In this document: positions 1-11,060 of the stretch, piece by piece
Layout: each line of letters starts with the position of its first letter
Position numbering within the stretch: the stretch's first letter is position 1
Origin: Niebla homalea
Taxonomy: Eukaryota > Ascomycota > Lecanoromycetes > Lecanorales > Ramalinaceae
Length of the DNA stretch: 64,000 bases
Direction of reading: 5' to 3'
NCBI GenBank assembly: GCA_019925105.1
Contig: JAHGAU010000011.1
Span: 186,001 to 250,000 of the forward strand
Translations under genes and position numbers: made by a program
Notes under the pieces: generated by a model
The model's database searches: none
Seen by the model: only the letters and a program-made list of their open reading frames with translations
What the model was told of the DNA's origin: nothing

Positions 1-916
1 TTATTTTCCGCTTAATTAATTAAATTTTTTATATTATTTTCTTTTCGCCTGTTTACTTAATTAACCTTTTTAATTTAAGTACGTTAATTATTTCCGCGTT
101 AATCCGGTTTTACTAATATCATTAGTTTATCTCGGTTGTATAAGCCTAATTAATATAAAAGGGCTTATATAAAATATAGCCCGTCACTTTTAAAGATTAA
201 TATTTTAACGGAATCGCGTAAATAATTATTTAAGAAAAAAAAGTATTATTTATTTAATTTAAACTTAATTAAAGATATTTTTAACTTAAGTTTTAATAGT
301 CTTAACCTTAATAAATTATCTTTCCTTTTTATATATAAAGTAATTATTAACTGGTTCTTTATTTAAACGATATATTTACCTGAATTCTTTTATTCATTTT
401 TTTTTCCTTTTAAGTCTGTTATTTATATTATACGCGTACGGTAGCCCTTATCCGTATCTTTATAAGTATTTCTCCCTTAATAAGCTTCTCTTTTTATTTT
501 ATTTTTATATATACGATAGCTTTTAAAATCTTTAACTTAAATATAACTTTTTAATTATTTTTATTTAAAGATACTTTTATAAATAATACGGTTATATTTC
601 AAGGAGAAATCTACGTTTTTTTTAACTTTATATTGCCGACCTTAATAAATTTTATATTCCGGATTATTTATAAGTTTATTATATTTAACCTATATTATTT
701 ACCTTTAACTCCGGATTATAATTATAATGAATATTATTATAATCTTAATTTTAATATATGTTTTATTAAAAGGGTATATATATAATTATCCACGGATTAA
801 AGCCTTAATCGGTTTTCAGGCTATTTTATTAATTTCCTCGGTTATATTATTAATCTTACCCGTCGGATTACCTTCTTAATAATAAGGTATTTTTATTTTA
901 GGTTACGTCCTTATTA
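1..916. other. Unclassified RIP-degraded AT-rich DNA
   Basis: No family is recognised here. The sequence is dominated by TA, almost lacks CA and TG, and has stops in all frames. Minus-strand reading gives stretches that look like former coding sequence with TAA/TAG in place of likely Gln/Trp codons, but no motif I can name. It was continuous with 1644-2390 before the MITE inserted, and that block was continuous with 9821 onward before the Gypsy element inserted. It is probably an older transposon, but this is inference. Confidence 0.5.
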
Positions 917-938
917 TTCCGGGAAGCGGGACGGGATA
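917..938 (+). repeat. MITE left terminal inverted repeat
   Basis: Twenty-two bases that are the exact reverse complement of 1620-1641 except that the outermost C reads T here, a RIP-type change. The same end, with the outer C intact, recurs at 56890. Confidence 0.85.
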
Positions 939-1100
939 TATCCCATGGGATAGGGACGGGATAGGGACGGGATAAGGATAAGACGGGATAAAGTGAATAG
1001 AATCCCATCCCGTATTAATACGGAATAAAACGGAATAAGATCGGGATATATTAAGATCCCGGTAGCGGATAAAATAAGGGAAAACCTGGCCAAAATAGTA

Positions 1101-1243
1101 AATTAAGGGGTAAATTATCACAAAGATTATCATAAAATTTTTTTAATGGTTTATCGATAACCGGAAAAACCATAATCCCGTTATCGATAAACCACTAAAA
1201 AAATATTTCTGGTAATCTTTATAATAATCTACCCCTGAATTTA
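1101..1243. repeat. Internal inverted repeat (hairpin) of the MITE
   Basis: The arms are about 1101-1161 and 1180-1243. The perfect core GGTTTATCGATAAC (1148-1161) pairs with 1180-1193 across an 18-base loop. Outward, pairing continues with few mismatches through the T/A run, the AAAGATTA block and the AGGGGTA block. The predicted cruciform sits just left of the minisatellite. Confidence 0.75.
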
Positions 1244-1302
1244 CCCTCACCTGCACCCTTACCCTTACCACCACCCTCATTACCACCTTTACCTGCACTA
1301 TT

Positions 1303-1428
1303 ACCCTTAACACCCTTATCACCCTCATCACCCTTATTACCCTCATCACCCTCATCACCCTTATCACCCTCATCACCCTCATCACCCTCATCACCCTTAT
1401 CACCCTTATTACCCTCATTACCCTCATT
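1303..1428. repeat. 9-bp minisatellite, 14 units
   Basis: Fourteen head-to-tail 9-bp units ACCCTYATY run without a register break. They read ACCCTCATC, ACCCTTATC, ACCCTTATT or ACCCTCATT, with ACCCTTAAC first. Looser related repeats continue on both sides (about 1245-1302 and 1429-1480). The variation is C/T, as RIP or ordinary deamination would give, yet many CA dinucleotides remain. An open frame across it on the minus strand (Met/Ile-Arg-Val repeats) is only a consequence of the 9-bp period. Confidence 0.9.
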
Positions 1429-1619
1429 AACCTCACCCTTACTTGCACCCTTAGTAACCTTACCCTTACCTATACCCTTATTAATTCACTATTAACCCGC
1501 GTCTTAGCGGGATCTTAGTATATCCTAATCCCATCCCGCCGGGATAGGGATAAAATAGGATAAGATATAACCTTATCCCGTCCCACGAGGGATAAAATAA
1601 GTGAATTAAAAAACCGTCT

Positions 1620-1641
1620 TATCCCGTCCCGCTTCCCGGAG
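1620..1641 (-). repeat. MITE right terminal inverted repeat
   Basis: Inverted partner of 917-938, ending CCCGGAG immediately before the TA at 1642-1643. Confidence 0.85.
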
Positions 1642-1643
1642 TA

Positions 1644-2390
1644 AACTTAATTTTTTTTTTAATATTATTACGTTTTTATAATATAACTTCTTATATATTA
1701 ACTTTTAACGTATTTTATTTAACGGATATATTTAAGATTTAAGTAATTAAATATTTTCTTAATAAGTAATATCCTTAATCTTTAATATTTTTATTTAAAT
1801 CTTAAAATTAATTATAATTAACTTTACTTATAAAAGTCTTAATAAAATATTATAATATAGGTTTTTTTTTAATATTATAAATATTTATATTAATTTAATT
1901 ATTTTTATAACTTAAATATTAATTATAATTTATATATAAAGTAATATATAGTTTTTATTTATTATTAATATATTTAAGTAAGTAACTCCAATTAATTTTA
2001 AAACCTTTTTTTTATCCGTAATTCCCTTATTATACTTAAGTTAATTATAATAATATCCGATTTTTAATTAACTTTTATATTATGTAACTTATTTATTTAT
2101 TCCGGTTAATAAATAATTATTATTTTTATAAAGTATATCTATTTATTCTTATTAAGTATAACTTTAAGGTTTTATTTTAGGTTTATAATTATAATTTTAT
2201 TAATTTTAAGTTATTTATTTTAAATCGTCTTTTATATTTTTTCTCCGTTATTCTTAAGAATTTCCTTAATAATTGTAATTTTTTTATAACGTATATAATT
2301 AAGGTTTAATATATTCTTTATAAGTTAATTTATTTTTTTTAAAATATAATAAAAATTATATTAAATATATTATAAGGAATACGATATTAT
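1644..2390. other. Unclassified RIP-degraded DNA between MITE and Gypsy element
   Basis: Very AT-rich and nearly free of CA/TG. A minus-strand frame over about 1700-2330 reads as if once coding, with frequent TAA at plausible Gln positions and Lys/Arg/Leu-rich content, but I cannot name the family. It ends in ATTAT (2386-2390), the target duplication of the Gypsy element. Confidence 0.45.
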
Positions 2391-2601
2391 TGTTAAGCTA
2401 GACGTATGCCTAAAGCTTGAGGGTAGTATGGTAATGTGAAATGTATATATAGCCTTAACAAATAGTATATTTAATAAGTAGACTAATTGCTAAAGAAGTA
2501 AAAGGAAAAGTGGGAAGGATAAGTATTAAGTATTCCTATAGCCCAGCTACGCTAGGGTTACGAGGTAAATATTAACCCCTATATTGTTTCCTATTATAAT
2601 A
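2391..2601 (-). repeat. 3' LTR of the Gypsy element
   Basis: It begins TGTTAAGCTA and ends in TA, probably an original CA after RIP. It differs from the right LTR only by C/T or G/A transitions as far as I can align it. Its outer half (2391 to about 2460) keeps TG dinucleotides that are TA in the other LTR, whereas its inner half is the more mutated one. Confidence 0.88.
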
Positions 2602-2604
2602 ATA

Positions 2605-2616
2605 CCTCCTCTTCTT
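2605..2616 (-). other. Polypurine tract of the Gypsy element
   Basis: The minus strand reads AAGAAGAGGAGG, followed within a few bases by the 3' LTR. Such a tract primes plus-strand DNA synthesis in LTR retrotransposons and fixes the element's orientation as leftward. Confidence 0.75.
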
Positions 2617-4929
2617 AATGCTTTATCCTTAAAGCTATAGTTCTTAACTATAACCTTAAAGTAGCTTATTAAAAACCTTTAAAAAACCCAATAAGAAAAA
2701 AAGGAAAAGAGTCTATAGGCTTTACGGTACGGGTATATAGCGTACTCGCTTAACTCTTAACGTTAGTAATACCAGTATTACCCGGTAATTTTCTATATTT
2801 ATAAATAAGAATACTTTAAACTTATAATAATATATATATTCTTTTAAACGCGTATTTTACTCTTTTTACTATATAATAGTATTTAAGTCATAGTTAACTC
2901 ACGTTTAAGTCATATAATTATATTAGAATTATTTACTGGTAATTTCCTTTAACCTGTTTAACTTCCGGTTAAGTTACCCTTATAATTATTAAACGAATTA
3001 TTTACGAGGTTTACTCGTACCGTATAAATAACGTTTAATAAAAAGTATTATTTATAATATACTTATTATTTCTATAAGTTTTTATATAAGTTATATAATA
3101 TTAAGGTCGATAAAAAAGGATTAAGATTAATAAAGTATTCCCGTTATTCGGCTAAAAAGGCATTATATAAAACTATATACCTCCGACCTTATTATTTTTA
3201 CGTAACGTAACCGTTATATAAATTAAACGTATATTTAAATCTTATTTAAGTTAAACGTTTAAATAAATTATATATTTCTATACCGTTATTGATTTATTTT
3301 AATATTTAAGGAAAACGAAAAATAATATAAGAATATATAAATAAACTTTATTAAATATTATATAAAGTTTTTACGTTTTTTAATTATTATAAAATTAAAG
3401 TTTTCTCAATAAAATATTATTAAAATATCGATATTAATTAAATATAAACGTAATATAATTAATAATATTAATTATATAACTTTTATATTTAAGTAATTAA
3501 TTAACTTAAATCGCTTTATTATAAGCGTATCCTTATTGTAGCCTATACGTTATTAATTACGTTATAGCTTAAACTCGATTTATTTTAATCTTCAAATTTT
3601 AATATAGAATTTAAGCGATTAATACGTAAGAATCCTTTCTTTAAACGTAACTTATCCGTTATAAACGCCGGCGGATCGCCCGTATAATGTATTCTTACTC
3701 TATTAATACCTTATCAGTTTTTAATATTTATTTTATAAACCCCGTATTTATTAATTAACTTTAAGTTTTCTTTAATATCTTCCGTTATTTTTCCGGTAAG
3801 CTTATTATAATCCGATTTCCTTATATTATATTGGACCCCTTACGGCCCCTTAATAGGTTATAAACGTTCATACTTAAAAGCATTAATAAGCTTTTAACTA
3901 TAAGCCATCTTATAAGGTAATAACTTCTTAAATACGCTTATTCTGCATCGTATAGTATTATAAGCTATTTAATTAATTAAGGTACGTTTTTATTATAAAA
4001 AGATTATAGGTTTAGGTATTAATTCTTATATAGGGTTTAAATAGGTAATAAGTAAATCGTAATAAAAAAATATAAAGGATAATAAGTTTAAAGGATTATA
4101 AGTTAATAATACTTAATATACGTATATAAATAATAGTACTTTTATATTTATATTAGGGCTTATTTTTATAATAAAATTAAATATTTTATATTTAAGTTAT
4201 ACGTCCTATATTTTATATTATAATTATTTATATTTCTTATTAAATATATTTTATAACTTCTTTATATACTTTAAATTCTTTATTAAAATTTATTTATTAT
4301 AAATAATTAAAAACTCTTTTTATTTAATTTTTTAATATAATTCCCTATTAATTTTATTATAATTAAATAATCTTTTAATTTCTTATTCTGGTTTATTATT
4401 AATAAGATCCGGTAATAAATAATTATTTTCGGTTTTAAGCCGCTTCTTATATAATTTAAATAAAAATACGTAAAATATATTATATATTTTATAGGTAAGT
4501 AATAAAATTAAACGGTACGCTTAATATCCGATTAGCTTAAGAACTATAAATAAACTGATAAATTTATATAAGAATTTTTTATTTAATTGCTTTTACTTAA
4601 TATTTTTTATAAATAATATAATTATATCTTTAATTTTATATTTCTAGGCTTTATACTTATAGTTATAAGACTTTATTTCCGTTTTTTTAATACGTTATTA
4701 GTACTTTATTATATCGTTTTAAACCGTTAATAACTCCTTAACTTTTTTAATTACGGCCGGGACTTTTATCTTATTTAATTTATTATTGATTTACTCTTAA
4801 AACGTTAAAAGGTACTTTATTAAGGCTTCCGATAAAGGCTTATTAATTATAATATTATTATTTATAAAATAAATAAAGTTTATAATCTTTAATATTAAAG
4901 CTTAATCGTTTTAATTTTTATAATAATAC

Positions 4930-5120
4930 GTTTTAAAATAATACTTAAGAGTTTAATTTTTACCGTTCCGTTTAACCATCCATTTAAAAATAGAAAGAAA
5001 TACTTAATTTACGGAGTATATATATTGCGTTATATATTTTAGATTAATAAGAACTTATAAAAAGTAAGCCTTAATTAATTACGATACCCTTAGGAACCCT
5101 ATATTCCCAGAATATATATT
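4930..5120 (-). pseudogene. Gypsy integrase catalytic-core remnant
   Basis: Reading leftward, a segment resembles the middle of a retroviral-type DDE integrase core: PKGIV, then a decayed D-x-G block (I-N-stop-G where T-D-x-G is usual), a decayed F-x-S segment, and an N-G-x-x-N-G block at about 4985-4962 in place of (D/N)-G-x-(S/T)-E-R. The enzyme inserts the cDNA into the genome. At least the second catalytic Asp is Asn and stops interrupt the frame, so it is dead. Its position downstream of RT fits Gypsy order. The assignment rests on partial motifs only. Confidence 0.6.
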
Positions 5121-6869
5121 AAAAAAAAAGTTTAATTAATTTAAAAGCAATAATCTTCTTAATTACGGAAAATAATCTTAATTTCTTAATTAAATAATCG
5201 ATTATAATTAAAATCGTATTTTATATATAACCTTATTATTTATTAAGTAATAAATCTATAATAAAATTTATAATAATTTCTTAAAAAAGATATAACGGTA
5301 TTAATAAACTACTTAATTTATTATAGGGTTTATATTTAAAAGCTTTAATTCTTTAATAAATATTATATAAATTAACGTATAATTTAATATTTATATTTAT
5401 ATTTTTTTAAATATAAAATTTATTAAGGACTTCCTTAATACGGTTACTTTTAAAGTATCCCAAGGCGGAATTATTATAATATCGTTTTAATAACTTTTTT
5501 TATACGGTTTTTTTAATAAGGATATATAAGCGTTTATTATATTTTAAAAGATTAATTAAGTTAAATATTTATTTACTAATTCTCTTAAGTATTTTACTTA
5601 TAAACTTAACGTTTTTATAATTTAAAATAAAGGTATTTTTAACTTAAAGCGTTTTAATAAGTTTTATTATAAATTTAATTTCGGGATTATATATTATTTT
5701 ATATATTATTATAACTTAAATAATAATACGTAAAATAAATTATTTATAATTAATAATCCTAATAATAAAGTTAAGCTATTCCTTAATTACATTATAAATA
5801 CGTATAATTTACGTATTTACAATATTATTTTCTCTTAAAGTTTAAGGGTCCTTATATTTTATATAATATACCGATCTTAAGTACGTTTTTTAAATAACGT
5901 TAATTATTGAATTCCGAATCGTTTCCTTTAAAAAGGGAATAATTATTAACGGTTTATATACGTTATTTTTATATTTTTATATTATTTTACCTTAATTAAT
6001 TAAGGCTTATTTATAGATTTTTAAAATCTTTCGGAATATAAGGTTAATTAAACCCTTTATAATTACCAGCTTTTTCTATAGTATAAATAATAACTTTAAT
6101 ATTAATATATTAATTAATATATAATTAAATCGTCGATTAAGCGTATCCGCTAGGTTAAAAATACCTAATCGGTACTTAATAATAAAGTTAAATAGGGTTA
6201 ACTTTATTACTTATCGTACTTATTTACCGTTTAAAGTAATAATCTTTATAAAACTTTTTAAGTTATTATAATTAATTAATACCTTAATCGTATAGAAATT
6301 ACCCTTAAGGTAATAACGTTATTACTTAAAAGCCACGATAATTATTAATAATTCCTAATTATAAATTTTATAATTACGTTCCGTATCCGTTATTTTATAG
6401 GATTAAAAAGCGATAAATTATTATTATTTATTTTAATATAATTAAGATAAAATATTTATAAAATTAAAGTTAAATATATTTATCTTAATTTTAATTTAAA
6501 GGTTCGGGTTAAAATAACGTAAAATCGGGATATTAAGGAATGCCTTATATAACTCTTTAAACGTTTATTCTATTATTAAAGGTTACGTAAACGGGCCGTA
6601 TTTTATACCCTTTATACTCCCTTTTAATAGCTCCGTTAAAAAACCGTTTTCACGGAGTAATAATGAATAAAACGCTTAAAGAAGTTAATAAAATTAAGGA
6701 AGATTTATACGTTATAAAAGGACTTAAGCTTAAGCTATAATATAATTATATTTATTTTACTTTTATTTATTATTACGCTTATAATTAATATTATAAATCC
6801 TAGAAATTTTACTTTAATAATAAAAAACTTATATTTCTTAAGATTTATAAAGAGTTTAAACTTTTAAAA

Positions 6870-7553
6870 CCGCTTTAAAACCCGTTTTATATATATTAAA
6901 TATTCGTTTTTAATATATAAAAAAATTAAGATATTATTTAAGTATATAATATAAAATTTATTAATAATACCGGTTAACGACTTATTAATATAAGTTTAAA
7001 AAGTTATTAATACGTTTATTAATCTAAATAATATAACTATATACTTAAAGTAACCGTAACGTATCCGGAACGTAATCTTTTATTTATTATCCGCTTTAAT
7101 TTATATATAATAATAAGTATCCTTAAGATTAAGCTTTATAAACCTTTTTATTCTATAAAGTTAATTTAAAATTTTATTAATTAAGAATAAAGGGTAACGA
7201 TTCTTAACCGTTACCTTATTTAGCCCCCGGTAATTTACGTAAAGGCGTAAACCCCCGTCCTTCTTAAATATAAAAAGGATCGGTAAACCCGTAGGACTAA
7301 TAAAATGCCGTATTTATCCCTTTATTAATACTTTATTTAAATAAACTTAAAAAGCGGTTAACTCCGTATTAAATAAATTATATAAAGGTCTATACGGCGG
7401 TTTAACGGTAATTTCGATTGCGTAATTATATCTTATATACGTAGGGAGTTTACCGGCTTTTTCTATTAAAAAAACGTCCGTATATTTAGATAGCTCGGTT
7501 AATAAAGACGGTCCTTTTACGGTTAAGTTACGGCCCATATAACTCTTAACCAC
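6870..7553 (-). pseudogene. Gypsy reverse transcriptase remnant
   Basis: The clearest coding relic of the element. A 68-codon open stretch (7553-7347) covers the region before RT, with PPYRPLYNL. After a few stops, the classic block [17 protein letters not shown] appears at about 7265-7215, then NRYPL, then an F-R-I-R-Y-G-Y-F-K-Y-I segment matching the usual T-A-F-R-T-R-Y-G-H-F-E-Y. The active-site box reads YLNNIL at 6944-6927 where functional enzymes have YLDDIL, so both catalytic Asp are Asn, as RIP of the opposite strand predicts. The Met at 7553 is internal to the polyprotein and is not a real start. RNase H should follow to the left but I could not resolve it. Confidence 0.88.
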
Positions 7554-7699
7554 TCTTAAGTTAGTTTAACTCCTAGGTAACGGGTTTATAATTATTAAGA
7601 TATATATTACCGGCTCCTTTTTTAATATTACCGTAAATATATATAGCTTATCGATTTAAAAAGTTTATTTATTAACTTTAAAGCGTTATTTCTTTTTTT

Positions 7700-9600
7700 T
7701 AAAATTTAATTTAATTCTTAAATTAATTAAATTTAATATCCTTAAAGTTATCGGCGGGCCCTATTAATTTATCGTATATACAATAATTTTTATTATTCCC
7801 GGTTATTTTTAATTATTATATATATAAAGCTCTAGTAAATAAGCGCTATAATAAAATATATTATTATTATTTATTTAAATAGGTTTTAATAAAACCGCGT
7901 TTTAAATATAAAATAAATCCTTTTTTATTATAAAGTTTTAATTAATTATATTGATCTTTACTTTTATATTAAGATAGATTTTTATACTCTTTTTCTTAAT
8001 ATTATTAAGGAATATTTAATTTTTATTAATAATAACCTTTTTTAAGATTAATAATTACGGCTTTTATATTCCGATAAAGCTTTTATTATAAAATTAACGT
8101 TTCTTAAATTATTCTCCCTTTTTACGTATAAAGCGGATCCGATAGCCTTCCGTTCCTTTTTAAATAACGGATAATTTAATTTCTTATACCCCTTTACTTA
8201 ATAAGAATAATACGTTATATCGGAAAGGTTTATTTATTAATTTTATAAAGAGTTTTAGTTCAGCGGTTAACTTATAAAAGGTTTAAATTCCTTCCTTAAA
8301 GACTTATTCTTAATAGTCTTTTCCTTATTTTTCCTTTATAAAGAATAAGTGGTTATATTATTAAATTTAAAATAATTTATATATATAATAATTTTATCGT
8401 ATATAGAAAGAACCCCGTTTAACGCTTATATTATTATATAACGTAATCGTTTTTTAAGCTTATAGAATAAATAAATAGTTCGTTATTTTTCTATATATTT
8501 TAAGAGTTAATTCTTTAAAGATATTATTTATATATTAAAGCTATAAATTAATTATTTTTCTTTTTATTTTAAACTTATATATTAAAGTTAAACTTTTATC
8601 TTTTATTAATAAAATCCGATATTAAGGAACTTAAGAATTTAATAAATCCTTTTTAAGTTAACGTAAAATCGGGTTTAAATTCGTATTTATAATACGCTTA
8701 TAAGCCCTTAATTTTACCTCTTAAGGAGAACGAAGTTTATATAATACGGACGTAATCCGTATTATAATTAAAGTTTAAAGAAAAAGTTATAAAAGTATCT
8801 TTAATTTACTCTTAAAGCTCCTTAATATTTTTACCCTTATACTTAAAGAATATAAAGACCTTAATATAATTATAAGATTTTTCTTTAAACTCTTAATTTA
8901 AGCTTTATTTATAATTTACTTATAAGTATTTAATAATACGGACTTATAATTAATAATAATTAAATAAAGCGTTTTAGTTTATACCGTATAATTTAATAGC
9001 GATTTACGTATATTTTAAGAGTTTATAAAACGAGCCTCCGATACTCGTTTATTTAAATAAATAAGCTATTTATAAAGCTTTATTTTATAAAGCTTAACTT
9101 AATAAATTATTTTACTTAATTCCTTTTCCTTTTATATAACTATAATATAAAAGTTTTATTCTTCCTTATTATAATATAAGTTTATAAAGGATATTTATTC
9201 TAAAGGAGGAAGTTTTACTCCGGAAAAGTAAGCGTAACGGACTCGGATCGTTATCTTTAACGTTCTTACTCTTAAGGAGGGTTTAATATAAACCTAAACT
9301 ATACCCGTTTTTACTTATAAAAAGGAAACGTAATAAACTCAGATTGGGATATTTAGCGTTAACCTTTATTATTAATAATTACGGACTTTAATTCAGATGA
9401 AGACCTAGAAGAGATTTCTTAAATCTAAAGGATAAAAAATATAATACTTTCCCCTTTAGTTTAAGTTCTCTGGCGTAAAGTACCAAAATCCATTATACCG
9501 ATAAATACGGCTTAAGTACGGGAAGTATACGGTTTTCTCCCCTTTTAATTATACGTATAATTTAATATTTCAGATTATTACCTTTTAAAAAGGTTAATAA
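7700..9600 (-). pseudogene. Gypsy gag-protease region, unresolved
   Basis: By position, between the 5' LTR and RT, this should hold gag, a zinc knuckle and protease. The reading is too broken to give a start, a CCHC box or a D-T/S-G protease triad with confidence. The primer-binding site expected just left of 9610 cannot be matched to a tRNA because that sequence is reduced to A/T. The interval is assigned by synteny only. Confidence 0.4.
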
Positions 9601-9609
9601 TAATTAAAA

Positions 9610-9820
9610 TATTAAGCTAAACGTATACTTAAAGCTTAAGGGTAATATAGTAATATAAAATATATATATAGCCTTAATAAATAATATATTTAATAAGTAA
9701 ACTAATTATTAAAGAAGTAAAAGGAAAAGTAGGAAGGATAAGTATTAAGTATTCCTGTGGCCCAGCTACGCTAGAGTCACGAGGTAAGTACTAACCCCTA
9801 TGTTGTTTCCTACCATAATA
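9610..9820 (-). repeat. 5' LTR of the Gypsy element
   Basis: Aligns with 2391-2601 at a constant offset of 7219. Its outer part (about 9757-9820, with CCTGTGGCCCAGC and CTACCAT) keeps CA/TG that are TA in the left LTR, while its inner part is fully converted. It is followed by ATTAT at 9821-9825. Confidence 0.88.
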
Positions 9821-11060
9821 ATTATTAATTAATAAGATTTATTTAATATTTAAAGTTTATTCCTTTAATAATCCGATAATTTATTAAAGTTCTTTTTTCC
9901 TTTTAGTTTTCGTTTTTCCTTTTAATTTTTCCTTTATTTATTTTTTAATTTATATAAGCTTAATTTTTTCTTTTAAATTATTATTTTTAACTTATCGTTA
10001 TTTTATAGTTATATTTATTATTATACCTACTTTATAATTAACGTTTTTATTAAAGGGGTATTCTTTTTTTATGGTAATAGCTTTATAATTAAAGCTATTA
10101 ACTACTCCTTTATTATTAACCTTATTAAGGATTTTTCTTTCTTCCTATATAATTAAGGTAATAATTATTACGTTTATTAATACCTTTAATTAATCGTTAA
10201 ACGGTATAATTATAAATAATAATAATAATCGGTAATCTATATTATAACGTTTATTCTTATAATTTTAATCCTTTTTTTATATATTTTTTTTTTATTAAAG
10301 CTTATATTATTTCCGTTATATTTTTATTTATAACTTATATTTTTTTCCGTTAAGAATATATTATAATACTTATAGTAAATAAAGTATAATTTTATATTAA
10401 ACGACTTAAAGTTATTAATATAAAAGTTTTTAAATTTAACCGGATTAAATAATTTTAGAGTAAATTAATTATTTTTTTGAATATTTTAATTAATATATAA
10501 ATTTTATTAATAATTTTACGGCTTTTAATTTATATTTTCCGCTTAATTATTAATTTTTTATTAAAATAAATTTTAAAGTCGGATTTAATATTTTAATTAT
10601 TAAGATAATATTACTTATAATAATTATATAAACGTTATTTATATTATTATAATATTTAAAAGCTTTTTATTTATATAATTTTAAGGGTATTTTATTTATC
10701 GTATTCTTTTTATTTATAATATATATATAATCTTATTATAATTAACGTATATTAAATTTACTTTTAACGTAATTTCTTAAAGGTTTTTATTTATATAATT
10801 TAATTAATTTATAAATATTTAAGTTTTAAGATTTATTTTTTTATCCTTTTCCTTTTTCTTAAGTTTCCGGCTTTTTTTTTTTATTTTTTCCGTAACTTAT
10901 TCTATTTTAAAATATACTTTATAAAGATTAAGCTTTTTATATATATTTTTTATTAAATTTTTATAAAATTTTATATTTATTAAATTATTCTTAAAATAAT
11001 TAATTACGTTTTTTAATATATATTTTATTATTTTATTTATTATATTTTCCGGTTTTTTAA
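9821..11060. other. Unclassified RIP-degraded AT-rich DNA
   Basis: Almost pure A/T with scattered CG and CC. Some Lys/Asn/Ile/Leu-rich frames on the minus strand carry stops where Gln would be expected, so it was probably a repeat, but no motif can be named. It is the former right-hand continuation of 1644-2390. It may also be the outer part of the element forming the inverted-repeat arm that starts near 11060, but I see no matching copy elsewhere in the window. Confidence 0.45.

Larger units (their letters stand above)
917..1641. mobile_element. Foldback MITE-like element, TA target duplication
   Basis: A 725-bp non-coding element with perfect 22-bp terminal inverted repeats at 917-938 and 1620-1641 (core CCGGGAAGCGGGACGGGATA). 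It is flanked by TA at 915-916 and 1642-1643, as expected for a Tc1/mariner-type target duplication. The interior holds G-rich GGGACGGGATA iterations (about 931-990), a long hairpin (1101-1243) and a C-rich 9-bp minisatellite (1303-1428). The two halves share further inverted similarity, so the element is an imperfect foldback. No transposase is visible, so mobilisation in trans is inferred. It keeps many CA/TG dinucleotides and has largely escaped RIP. A second, partial copy lies at 56890-57021. Confidence 0.8.
2391..9820 (-). mobile_element. Ty3/Gypsy LTR retrotransposon, full length, RIP-inactivated
   Basis: A 7430-bp element transcribed leftward. Its 211-bp LTRs (2391-2601 and 9610-9820) align without an indel. 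The 5-bp sequence ATTAT lies on both sides (2386-2390 and 9821-9825). A polypurine tract abuts the left LTR, which is therefore the 3' LTR. Recognisable pol pieces follow in Gypsy order on the minus strand: reverse transcriptase near 7553-6870, then integrase near 5120-4930. The RT-before-integrase order rules out Copia. The body is heavily RIP-mutated with stops throughout, so it cannot encode functional proteins. I could not find a clear chromodomain or envelope-like reading frame. Confidence 0.9.

Noticed and set aside
921..1000. Telomere-like GGGATA / GGGACGGGATA repeats
   Set aside because: Units are not TTAGGG, occur inside an element with terminal inverted repeats, and appear in inverted orientation at its other end.
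1303..1428. Possible CRISPR array
   Set aside because: Units are contiguous 9-mers without spacers, in a eukaryotic context.
903..1448. Two minus-strand open frames, one of Met/Ile-Arg-Val repeats
   Set aside because: They run through the MITE's terminal repeats and the 9-bp minisatellite. The period is a multiple of three, so the frame stays open by default. No coding features.
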